From: JBNRMR01 sp050942895
GTDB lineage: Bacteria; Bacillota; Clostridia; Christensenellales; UBA1750
Assembly: GCA_050942895.1 (NCBI GenBank)
Contig: JBMNOE010000001.1
Coordinates: 124,001 to 188,000, forward strand
DNA length: 64,000 nt
Direction of reading: 5' to 3'
Positions 43,332 to 50,987 of this stretch are shown piece after piece; positions within the stretch are counted from its first letter, which is position 1, and every line of letters starts with the position of its first letter. The notes under the pieces were generated by a model, which made no database searches, was not told the DNA's origin, and was given only the letters and a program-made list of their open reading frames with translations. A program made the translations under genes and the position numbers.

Positions 43332-46300
43332 CTAAGGCGCCTGAACCAGATACTCGGTTTTAACATAGCCTATGTTAACGCCATAAATCATCTTGCTCCA
43401 CTCGTCGCCGATTTCAAGCACATTCACAGGGGTTCCCGCCCGAACTGTGGCCAGCCTGTCCGAACTGGTGGAGGCGCTCTTTCGAAGGATCACGTCCGCC
43501 AGTGTCACCATCCGCCAATAGGTAAAGCCTGAGCTTCCGGACTGGGTTGCCGAAGGATCATCCAGATACTGCGTGGAAACATAGCCGTCCCTGCCGTTAT
43601 AGCGAACCTTTGTCCATGTGCTGCCCCTTTGAAGGACTTCAACGCTGGTGCCCTTTGCCAAAGTGGCGATCTTGTCGGATGAGGTGGAGGCCTCCACCCT
43701 CATGTTCACCGATGTGTTCGTGGTGAGAGTGCCGACAGCAGTCGTGGAGCCCGTGCCGCTTCCCGATGCCGATGACTGAACCGCCGCCAGATACTCGTTC
43801 TTTATGTAGCCGGTTTTGCCGCTGTAAGTCACCTTGCTCCAGGTGCTGCCCGCCGAAACCACGCTGACCTGTGCGCCCTTTGGAACCACTCCCAAGCTGT
43901 CGAAGCTGGTGCCTTCACCGGAGCGCAGGTTCACATTTGCCGTTGTTTCAGCCTTTTCTCCGCCGGCCGAGCCGCTGTCCCCCGTGTTAATGGGGGGGAT
44001 GTCGGGGCCCGTCTGGGTGCTTCCCGACGATCCCGATGAACCCGATGAACTTCCCGCGCCCATATCCAGATACTCGTTCTTTATGTAGCCGGTATGGCCG
44101 CCGTAAGTGACTTTCGTCCACTCGCTTCCCCTGGCAAGAACCGTCACCTTCGCGCCGTTTGGCACTGTGGTCAGCCTTGATGAAGATATGCTCTCGCTCT
44201 GGCGCAGGTTCACATTAGCAGTAGCCGTGGCGGTTGAATTCTCCACCGCGGGAGGCGTTGTCCCCCCGCCGGATTCGCCGCTGAACTTTAAATATGTGTT
44301 GATAATGTAGCCGGTCTTGCCGCCATAGGAGACATTGCTCCATGTGCTGCCCCGGCTTATGACTGTCACATCCTTGCCTCCTGGCACCTTTGTGACTACG
44401 GATGCGTCGGTGCTGCCTGAAGCGCGCATGTTAACAGTGGCAGTAGTCTCCGCCGTTGTGCTGCCGCCGGTGGAGGGAGCCGTGGTGCCGCCCGTTGAGC
44501 CGGAGGAACTGAAGGTAAGGTATGCGTTGTTTATGTAGCCGGTCTTGCCGTCGTAGGAAACCCTGCTCCAAAGGGTGCCTCGGCTCAGCACCGAAACGGT
44601 TTTCCCCTTAGAAACCACCGTGACAACAGACGAGGTTGTGCTCTCCCCCTGGCGCATGTTCACGCCTGAGGTGGTCACCGCCGTCGAGGATGAGTTGACG
44701 TCAGTGAAGTTGCCCCCGGTGCCGCCGGTGCCGCCGGTATTGCCGGTGCTGCCGGTATTGCCGGACTGAGAGTCAATCCCCTGGGCGTATTTCATTTCTA
44801 TCCAGCCCCGCATGGCGTTGATTTTTATCCTCACCATGTTGCCGCTGATCTCGGTTACCGTAAACGCCTCACCCTTGGCAAGCCTTTCGCCCGAGTCCTG
44901 CTTGCCGGCGGCGTCATTATAAACCGTACATGCGGCCAGGGCTTTGGATGAAATATTCAGCTCTGCCGGAGTGTTTCCGCTGTTTCCCGTGTTTCCGCTG
45001 TTTCCACCGGAGGAGCCGCTGTCCACCGGGGTATAGCCGCTGATGTAAGCCTTGAGCACGAAACCGCTCTTGCCGTTGGCCTCCACCTTGTAAAAACCGT
45101 TTTCCTCGCCGTATATTGTCACGAGGGTTCTGTCGAAAACCAGATCGACGGCAGCCGAGTCTTCGCTTGCCTGCTCTTTGAGTATAACCGCCGAGGTCGT
45201 GGTAGCCAGCGAAACATAGCCATAAGCTATCGGTCCGGAGGATGAGCCTGAGCCGCCAACATACTGAAGATTAGTCATGTATACCGTCTGCAGATAAGCC
45301 GCCGTTCCCTGATAATTTACCTTAGCCCATTCGTTTTCAAAGGCGTATATCTCCACCTCGCCGCCGGCGGAAATGGTGCCCAGCCTGTTGGAGGCGATAT
45401 TCTTTTCGCTGTAGACGAACGCGCTCGTGCTGGAAACTATGTTCGCCTTTGCGATTACGCTGCCGGAAGAAGCGCTGCCGCCCTGGCTTACGTAGCTTAT
45501 ATTGCTGAGATATTGTGCTGAAACATAGCCCATGCCAGAGCCGTATTGTATCCGCGCCCAGCCGCTTTCCATGGATAGTATGTTAACCGTCTGGCCCGAT
45601 GTCAGCTTGCCCAATGAGCTGGCAGATGTGCTGGCCGAAGCGCGCACATTCAGCGATGACGCCGAAACCGTGGCCGTTGCTATCACCGGCGAACCGCCGA
45701 CATTTCCTGCGCCAGTGCCTGCGCCCGGAACTGCGCTTGTGTAGACCGTCGGCGCTGTTTCCGCCAATTCATACTGCCTGAGGACAATGTTTTCATAGTA
45801 GAAGGAAAGTATCTGCTCGTAGGACCAGCCCTCCGTGGCCATCTGCTGCGCGCCACGTTGGCTTAAACCCACGCCGTGGCCGTAGCGGCAAAAATCCAGG
45901 AAGATGAAGCCGGAAACATTGCTTGAGTTGTCTAAGCGCACCATGCGCAAATTGTTGTCCATGTCCAAAAGGGGCTTTATCTCGTCCATGGCGCTCATCG
46001 AAACCGTGTACTGGCCCACATTTGTCATAACGGTGATATTGACCGTCTGATAGTTTATGCTGTTGGAATATATGGGATTGCTCAGATCCACGCCCATATA
46101 GCTGGATATTGAGACAGAGCCGGCGGACACCCCCGCCCTGGAAGCCACCTTGCTCTTTATAAGCTCCTCCACCTTGGCGTTGCCCGTGTTCCCCGTCGAG
46201 GTGAAGTATACGCTTGAGATGAGGCTTAATTTATTCTTGACATCGTAAGGATCGCTCTTGACCACATAACAGCCCGGCGAAGCCCTGTCGCTCCAGGCCC

Positions 46301-47009
46301 TTGCGGGAATCTCCGTCTCACCGCCGTTGGAAGCGGCATAATATGTCACAAAAGGCTGGCCGTTATACGTGGCTAAAATGCCCTTTGTGGCATTGACGGC
46401 CCTTATGACCACATCGTCTGAGGAACGATAACCCTTGTAGACCTGGTCGCTGGCCGTATCGCCGATATCATATGTGCCTGAGCTTTTCATATTCATGTAG
46501 GCATATGTGCGGGCAGCCACCGCCTGGGCCTTCAGCGCCTCTATGGGCCAGGCATTGTCCATCTCATTGCCCACCACGCCCACCAGATAATGCTCCATAT
46601 AGACTGTGTTCACCACCGTCAGCGTGCTGCCGGAGGCGTAGAATGTGAAGTCGCCCATGTAGCTGCGGCTGCCGAAGGAAGCGTTGCTGATGGTGACAAA
46701 GCCCGCCTTGCCCGAAGAGTCGCTGTGGCGCTTGAGGGTAAAGGATGCGCCCATGCTGTGGCTTGTCCCGTCCGCAGTCAAAGTGAGGCTGCCCCCCGAC
46801 GCCGTTACCGTCATCGATGTCCCCGAGGAAAATAGCCGCCCGTCCGCAGAGTAATAACCGGATATCTTCATATTAACAGTGCTGATGGTGCCAAGCGAGT
46901 TCAGCCTGACCCTGATCATACCGTTTTGAGAAGCCTCCGCCTTTGGCACGGGGATTATTGAAAAGATCAAAAGTGCTGTCAATAGCAGCGCCGTTATTCG
47001 TTTGAGCAA
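43332..47009 (-). CDS. Secreted SpoIID/LytB-domain protein with ten SH3-like repeats
   Basis: A very large secreted protein of about 1225 residues. TTG 47009 is the likely start: a GGAGG site lies 6 bases before it, and it gives a clean signal peptide (LKRITALLLTALLIFSIIP...AEA). Next comes the SpoIID domain (about residues 100-420), with YMEHYLVGVVGNEMDNAWPI, ALKAQAVAARTYAY, VTYYAASNGGETE and FCRYGHGVGLSQRGAQQMA; family members are peptidoglycan-modifying (SpoIID removes stem-less glycan). Ten SH3b-like repeats of about 60 residues follow, the last six nearly alike (pattern VNMR...GSTW..V.Y.GKTGYI...YL), separated by Gly/Ser/Thr linkers. Such repeats bind cell wall. The length is far above ordinary SpoIID (about 330 residues). 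Confidence 0.88.
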   Translation of the reverse strand: MLKRITALLLTALLIFSIIPVPKAEASQNGMIRVRLNSLGTISTVNMKISGYYSADGRLFSSGTSMTVTASGGSLTLTADGTSHSMGASFTLKRHSDSSGKAGFVTISNASFGSRSYMGDFTFYASGSTLTVVNTVYMEHYLVGVVGNEMDNAWPIEALKAQAVAARTYAYMNMKSSGTYDIGDTASDQVYKGYRSSDDVVIRAVNATKGILATYNGQPFVTYYAASNGGETEIPARAWSDRASPGCYVVKSDPYDVKNKLSLISSVYFTSTGNTGNAKVEELIKSKVASRAGVSAGSVSISSYMGVDLSNPIYSNSINYQTVNITVMTNVGQYTVSMSAMDEIKPLLDMDNNLRMVRLDNSSNVSGFIFLDFCRYGHGVGLSQRGAQQMATEGWSYEQILSFYYENIVLRQYELAETAPTVYTSAVPGAGTGAGNVGGSPVIATATVSASSLNVRASASTSASSLGKLTSGQTVNILSMESGWARIQYGSGMGYVSAQYLSNISYVSQGGSASSGSVIAKANIVSSTSAFVYSEKNIASNRLGTISAGGEVEIYAFENEWAKVNYQGTAAYLQTVYMTNLQYVGGSGSSSGPIAYGYVSLATTTSAVILKEQASEDSAAVDLVFDRTLVTIYGEENGFYKVEANGKSGFVLKAYISGYTPVDSGSSGGNSGNTGNSGNTPAELNISSKALAACTVYNDAAGKQDSGERLAKGEAFTVTEISGNMVRIKINAMRGWIEMKYAQGIDSQSGNTGSTGNTGGTGGTGGNFTDVNSSSTAVTTSGVNMRQGESTTSSVVTVVSKGKTVSVLSRGTLWSRVSYDGKTGYINNAYLTFSSSGSTGGTTAPSTGGSTTAETTATVNMRASGSTDASVVTKVPGGKDVTVISRGSTWSNVSYGGKTGYIINTYLKFSGESGGGTTPPAVENSTATATANVNLRQSESISSSRLTTVPNGAKVTVLARGSEWTKVTYGGHTGYIKNEYLDMGAGSSSGSSGSSGSTQTGPDIPPINTGDSGSAGGEKAETTANVNLRSGEGTSFDSLGVVPKGAQVSVVSAGSTWSKVTYSGKTGYIKNEYLAAVQSSASGSGTGSTTAVGTLTTNTSVNMRVEASTSSDKIATLAKGTSVEVLQRGSTWTKVRYNGRDGYVSTQYLDDPSATQSGSSGFTYWRMVTLADVILRKSASTSSDRLATVRAGTPVNVLEIGDEWSKMIYGVNIGYVKTEYLVQAP

Positions 47010-47226
47010 CTTGAACCTCCAAGAAATCATAGTATCCTAGATTATATATTACAATACTATTAACGATACTGCAATAATTATGGTTGCATATATTCGTCAT
47101 TTTGCTCGCTTTTATTGGTCATTTCACGGCCAATATTACAATTTGTTACATATTTTAAAACTCTTTTGCATCATTTCATTCAATTTATTGCGCTATTTTA
47201 CGCGCTGGCCGGCTCTAAAACAAAAC

Positions 47227-47255
47227 AAAGACCCATGCCTTTATGACATGGGTCT
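47227..47255 (-). terminator. Rho-independent terminator
   Basis: On the minus strand AGACCCATG and CATGGGTCT pair around TCATAAAGG, followed by TTTGTTTTGTTTT. It ends the ferredoxin and RNA-candidate transcript. Confidence 0.85.
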
Positions 47256-47379
47256 AAGCCTCTCGACTGGGCGGCTTTAGATGCTCTGCGCCGCTTGTCA
47301 ACGGTCACCTGGGGTTCCGCTATAAGCAGTCAAAGTATTCTCAAAAACCGCATTGGGCAGAAGCCCGCCCTAAAGCCGC
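47227..47379 (-). ncRNA. Structured RNA candidate, possibly 6S-like
   Basis: Between the ferredoxin stop and a terminator the minus strand can fold into a long closed rod: a 10-bp closing stem (GCGGCTTTAG at 47370-47379 against CTAAAGCCGC at 47271-47280), an inner hairpin GGGCGGGCTTCTGCCC, a CTGCT/AGCGG hairpin, and unpaired stretches between. A single-stranded, bubble-like centre inside a closed rod is the form of 6S RNA, but I cannot match the sequence from memory to a known family. It may instead be a 3' UTR of the ferredoxin. No separate promoter is evident. Confidence 0.35.
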
Positions 47380-47550
47380 TTACTCCTGCGAAATCGCCTC
47401 AACAGGGCAAACATCGGCGCAAGCGCCGCAATCGATGCATGTTTCAGCATCTATCACATATATGCTGTCGCCTTCGCTTATGGAAGAGACAGGACATTCG
47501 CCTTCACAGGCGCCACAGGAGATACATTTGTCGGAGATAACATAAGACAA
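47380..47550 (-). CDS. Short 2[4Fe-4S] ferredoxin
   Basis: A 56-residue ferredoxin easily missed because it begins with TTG (47548-47550), behind a GGAGGTGG site 5 bases upstream. Two complete cluster-binding motifs are present, CISCGACEGECP and CIDCGACADVCP, in the order SYVISDKCISCGACEGECP, VSSISEG..., CIDCGACADVCPVEAISQE. It would carry electrons at low potential in the cytosol and is a plausible acceptor for the IorAB oxidoreductase at 11-13 kb. It has its own good promoter and terminator. Confidence 0.93.
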   Translation of the reverse strand: MSYVISDKCISCGACEGECPVSSISEGDSIYVIDAETCIDCGACADVCPVEAISQE

Positions 47551-47598
47551 ACATACCACCTCCTTTATATCAAAATAATTGCACCTAAGCGCAGATAT

Positions 47599-47627
47599 AT
47601 TCTATCACAGCATCCCTATCAATGCAA
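47599..47627 (-). promoter_or_regulatory. Sigma-A-type promoter of the ferredoxin gene
   Basis: On the minus strand TTGCAT (complement of 47622-47627), a 17-base spacer and TAGAAT (complement of 47599-47604), placed about 49 bases before the TTG start. Confidence 0.68.
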
Positions 47628-47710
47628 TATCATTCTCTACAAACAATCCGCAAATAATTTGTTAATATTTGCCGGAAAACGCCCTCTACCGCAGTTATTT
47701 CTCTCTAACT

Positions 47711-47739
47711 TTGCTTTTACAAGCATTTTATGCTATCCT
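47711..47739 (+). promoter_or_regulatory. Candidate promoter for the KDPG-aldolase-family gene
   Basis: TTGCTT (47711-47716), a 17-base spacer and TATCCT (47734-47739), a moderate match. Confidence 0.45.
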
Positions 47740-47794
47740 TCGCATGTAATTATTTCTATATTATATAAAATAATACAAAAGTGGAGGGATCATT

Positions 47795-48445
47795 TTGAGC
47801 GGCGTATACGAAACTGTGAGCGCAATTAAAAAGGCTAAAATTGTGGCGATAGCAAGAGGCCTGGATGAGGGGCAAATTCGCCCGGTGGCAAAAGCCCTCA
47901 TCGCCGGCGGCATTAAGGCCATGGAGGTCACATTCAACACCCCCGGCGCACCAAAAATGATAGAAATTTTAAGCAACGAGTTCAGCTCGGAGCTTCTGGT
48001 GGGCGCTGGCACTGTGCTGGATCCTAAAACAGCAGCCACCGCCGCTTCCTGCGGTGCAAAATTCGTCCTGTCTCCCGTGACGGATATCTCCGTCATAAAT
48101 GAATGCAAGAGGCTGGGCGTGGTCAGCGTGCCCGGGGCAATGACTCCGACGGAAATATTCGCTGCATGGCAGGCCGGAGCAGGCATGGTTAAGGTTTTTC
48201 CGGCAGGCACTCTCGGCCCTAAGTACATCGCAGATCTGCTGGCCCCTTTGAATGACCTGAGCCTGATGGCCGTCGGCGGCATAAGCCTTGAAAATGTCGC
48301 CCGGTTTTTTTCTTTCGGAGCCCATGCCGTGGGAATAGGCTCAGATCTTTTAAATAAGCGCATGATTGCATCGGGCGATTACTCCGCCCTTGAAAGACAG
48401 GCCGCACTTTTTACAGCGGCAGCGGCAAAGCCTGAAAGAACGTAG
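47795..48445 (+). CDS. KDPG/KHG-aldolase-family protein
   Basis: Class I aldolase (216 residues) of the Entner-Doudoroff/uronate pathway family, cleaving 2-keto-3-deoxy-6-phosphogluconate or 4-hydroxy-2-oxoglutarate. The Schiff-base Lys is in GAGMVKVFPAGTLGPKYI, the phosphate-site glycines are in VGGISLEN and GIGSDLLNK, and the catalytic Glu lies in AMEVTFNTPGAP. The usual EVTLRT motif of E. coli KDPG aldolase has Arg where Asn occurs here, so substrate preference could differ. The start is TTG behind GGAGG. It lies upstream of an oligogalacturonate lyase, so a galacturonate/KDG catabolic role is likely, but no KDG kinase or uronate isomerase is seen. Confidence 0.86.
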   Translation: MSGVYETVSAIKKAKIVAIARGLDEGQIRPVAKALIAGGIKAMEVTFNTPGAPKMIEILSNEFSSELLVGAGTVLDPKTAATAASCGAKFVLSPVTDISVINECKRLGVVSVPGAMTPTEIFAAWQAGAGMVKVFPAGTLGPKYIADLLAPLNDLSLMAVGGISLENVARFFSFGAHAVGIGSDLLNKRMIASGDYSALERQAALFTAAAAKPERT

Positions 48446-48455
48446 CGAATTTACT

Positions 48456-48484
48456 TTGACAAGGCGCGCCCTTGGGGATATACT
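48456..48484 (+). promoter_or_regulatory. Sigma-A-type promoter of the oligogalacturonate lyase gene
   Basis: Perfect TTGACA (48456-48461), a 17-base spacer and TATACT (48479-48484). It shows the lyase gene is transcribed separately from the aldolase gene just upstream. Confidence 0.78.
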
Positions 48485-48524
48485 TTAGCTGTTATAAAAA
48501 AACTAAAGGAAGAGGTATCAAGGC

Positions 48525-49688
48525 ATGAAACCTTACAGAGTGTACCCCAGCGAGAGAACCTCCTACGAGGACCGGATGAGCGGCCAAACCGTTCATAAAC
48601 TCACGGGCTATCTGGGCCACAGCGTGCACCCATATTTTACCGATGACGGCTGGTTTGACGGCGACAGGAAAATGCTCTTCCAGTCTGACAGGGGAAATGT
48701 GCGCAATATTTTCTGCATCGATATCGAAAGCGGAGAGATCATGCAGCTCACGGACATGCCGGCGGGCGGCAGGCCGCTGGCTTCTCCCATGCAGGTCAAC
48801 CATGTAAAGAATGAAACCTACTACACATATAATGGCTGCGTCTACGCCCTAAGCCTGGACACTCTTGAGACAAGGCCGCTGTACATTCCCCCCAAGGGCT
48901 TCAATTTTGGCGGTGCAAGACCCACTGCCGATGGCAAATACGTCCTTGCGGGCCTTTCGGAGGATCTCTCCCACAAGATCAAGGCCAATCTTTCCGCCGG
49001 CTACATCGGCATGAGGGATATCTTCGAGGCCAAGCCCGACTGCCGGATATTGCGCATAAACGTTGAAACCAACGAAGTGGATGAAATCTGGCAGGAATAC
49101 TGCTGGGTGGGCCACATCAACCCCTCCACCACCCAGGGCAATCTGCTGACGTTCTGCCATGAAGGCCCCTGGCAGTTGGTTGATCACCGGATATGGGTGC
49201 TGGATACCGACACGGGCAAGGCCACAAAGCTGCGCCAGCGCAAGCAGGAAGGCGAAATGGTCGGCCATGAGTACTGGTTACAGGACGGCATCCACGTGGG
49301 CTATCAGGTGCATCAGCATGACGAGAAAGGCCAGCAGCACTCCCTTTTCGGCTTTGCCAAATATGACGGCACCGGCGAAACCGAGGCGAGCTGTGTCCGC
49401 TATCCCGGCCCGGATCATATCCATTCAAACGGCTTTGAATTTTTCGTGGCCGATTCCGGCAAGCACATAAAGGGCTATAAGTTCAACGGCAAGGAGTTTG
49501 ACGGCCCGAGGATCATCTGCATGCATGACGGCAGCTTCGACTGGGGCGCTCATCATCCCCATCCCAGCATGACCCGCGACGGCAAGAGCATCATATACAA
49601 CAGCACCGCCGCCGGCTACTGCAATATCTATCAGGTGGGCGTGCCCGAGGATTTCTACGCCCTGCCGGAAGTGGAAATGCCCAAATAA
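48525..49688 (+). CDS. Oligogalacturonate lyase family (PL22) protein
   Basis: Beta-propeller lyase that cleaves short oligogalacturonides inside the cell (387 residues, no signal peptide). The blades show the pattern of a seven-bladed propeller, with conserved His/Arg stretches: GHSVHPYFTDDGWFDGDRKM, HINPSTTQGNLLTFCHEGPW, and HHPHPSMTRDGKSIIYNS near the C-terminus. These hold the metal-binding His and catalytic region of the family (Mn-dependent Ogl). It likely feeds unsaturated products to the GH105 hydrolase at 4.5 kb and keto-acids to the adjacent KDPG-type aldolase. AAGGAAGAGG precedes the ATG; a terminator follows. Confidence 0.92.
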   Translation: MKPYRVYPSERTSYEDRMSGQTVHKLTGYLGHSVHPYFTDDGWFDGDRKMLFQSDRGNVRNIFCIDIESGEIMQLTDMPAGGRPLASPMQVNHVKNETYYTYNGCVYALSLDTLETRPLYIPPKGFNFGGARPTADGKYVLAGLSEDLSHKIKANLSAGYIGMRDIFEAKPDCRILRINVETNEVDEIWQEYCWVGHINPSTTQGNLLTFCHEGPWQLVDHRIWVLDTDTGKATKLRQRKQEGEMVGHEYWLQDGIHVGYQVHQHDEKGQQHSLFGFAKYDGTGETEASCVRYPGPDHIHSNGFEFFVADSGKHIKGYKFNGKEFDGPRIICMHDGSFDWGAHHPHPSMTRDGKSIIYNSTAAGYCNIYQVGVPEDFYALPEVEMPK

Positions 49689-49702
49689 AGCCCAACATGT
49701 AA

Positions 49703-49736
49703 AACAGTATCCGGGTCGCTTTCACGGATACTGTTT
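49703..49736 (+). terminator. Rho-independent terminator of the lyase gene
   Basis: AACAGTATCCG pairs with CGGATACTGTT around GGTCGCTTTCA, followed by TCTTC. Confidence 0.78.
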
Positions 49737-49777
49737 CTTCTTTCTCAAAAAACCTATAAAAAATGGAGATTACCGCC

Positions 49778-50197
49778 ATGGTGAAAATAGTTGATATGCT
49801 TGTGAGCGACTTGTATGAATCCATTGCGCTGTGGAAAAGCATACCGGAGCTTTGCTTTCCCGCTGCCTTTGACACCGAGGAAAGGCTGACGAAATTTCTA
49901 AATAAAAACGCAGGGTTCAGCACCGTCGCAAAACTAGACGATAAAATAGTGGGCGCTCTACTCTGCGGAAACGATGGCAGACGAGGCTTTTTCTATCACA
50001 TAGGCGTAAACCCGTCCCTCAGAAAATAGCGCATCGCGGCGCGAATGGTTGAACATTCCTTTGAAAAGCTGAAAAAAGAGGGCCTGGATACATGCTTTCT
50101 TTTTACCAATGACTTTAACCCGGGCGCTCAGGCATTCTGGAAAGCGATGGGCTTTGAACACGCTCCCCATGTCATGTATCAGTCAAGGTCGATTTAA
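49778..50197 (+). pseudogene. GNAT-family N-acetyltransferase interrupted by an amber codon
   Basis: Reading through a TAG at 50027-50029 joins two halves of a GNAT acetyltransferase without a frame change. The first half (VKIVDMLVSDLYESIALWKS, then FFYHIGVNPSLRK) ends where the acetyl-CoA loop would lie, and the second half continues RIAARMVEHSFEKLKKEGLD, then NPGAQAFWKAMGFEHAPHVMY to a normal stop. The expected residue at TAG is a Gln, so a CAG-to-TAG change explains it. ATG 49778 is preferred (GGAG at 49765-49768). The truncated first part lacks half the fold and should be inactive. Confidence 0.82.
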
Positions 50198-50264
50198 ATT
50201 TCCAGACCACTTCTTTTATTCAACGCTTCCGACGGCAAAACAGACTTTAAGTCGCTTTGGGCAG

Positions 50265-50987
50265 CTATCGCTGTTCTTCGAAGGCCTCTATCGCCGCAGA
50301 GAGATTTCGCTCCTCAATGCCGCCAACGCCCCTGCCCTCAAGCCATTCGTTTCCTTCCTCGAAGGGAGAGACCACATAAACCCAGCCGTCCTCTATGGCA
50401 AAAATGGGGACATATCCTTTCGCAGGGCTGAACAGCCCAAAATTCCGCTCATATTCAGCGAAAACCAGATAGGTCTCTCCCTCTCGCAGTTCCACATAGC
50501 CGGGTTGATCCACGAGATCGTATTTGGATGAAGTAACGCCGTATCTATATGGTATCGACAAAAGAACCCCTCGGCCCTCTTCGATGGCCATATCCCCGCC
50601 CTGCTTGACCGGCAATTCAATATTGATCTCATACTGCTGCTCGCCGATATATGTTTTATCACTCAAGGGGGATCGTCCCTCTGCAATGTTCACTACGCCC
50701 AAATCCTTCTCCACTTTAAAAACAAACGCATAGTCTGTTTTATTCAGGAGTTCCAGAAATGCCGCCACCGCTTCTTCATCAATAGGCTCCGGAGTGGGCG
50801 TGGGCTCGGGGGTTGGGGTGGGGGCGGGGGTCTTTGTGACCATGGGCGCTATATCATAAGCCGCCTGAGTGGCTTGCGACGTCAACTCCGGCGTTTTCGC
50901 CGTCGGCATAACATCGCAGGCAGAAATCAGCGCTGCAAAAGCGATTGCAGCCATCACGAAAAAAGCAAAAGAGCAAATCTTCCTCAT
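50265..50987 (-). CDS. Small lipoprotein with Pro/Thr-rich linker, unknown function
   Basis: A 240-residue predicted lipoprotein: signal peptide with lipobox AALISAC (Cys about 24), a short polar linker, a PTPTPEPTPTPEP spacer near residue 55-70, and a C-terminal beta-rich domain (YAFVFKVEKDLGVVNIAEGR and FAIEDGWVYVVSPFEEGNEW). I do not recognise the family. Its ATG overlaps the dnaE stop in ATGA, so it is translationally coupled to the replicative polymerase gene although it must be outside the membrane. It is followed only by convergent sequence. Confidence 0.85.
   Translation of the reverse strand: MRKICSFAFFVMAAIAFAALISACDVMPTAKTPELTSQATQAAYDIAPMVTKTPAPTPTPEPTPTPEPIDEEAVAAFLELLNKTDYAFVFKVEKDLGVVNIAEGRSPLSDKTYIGEQQYEINIELPVKQGGDMAIEEGRGVLLSIPYRYGVTSSKYDLVDQPGYVELREGETYLVFAEYERNFGLFSPAKGYVPIFAIEDGWVYVVSPFEEGNEWLEGRGVGGIEERNLSAAIEAFEEQR

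Noticed and set aside
43834..45781. Antisense open frames across the SH3 repeats
   Set aside because: They are shadows of the low-complexity repeats in the SpoIID-like gene; no ribosome sites and no recognisable protein.
49778..50197. Programmed amber readthrough or pyrrolysine insertion
   Set aside because: No suppression element is seen, the residue position is not an active site, and a single C-to-T change explains the stop.
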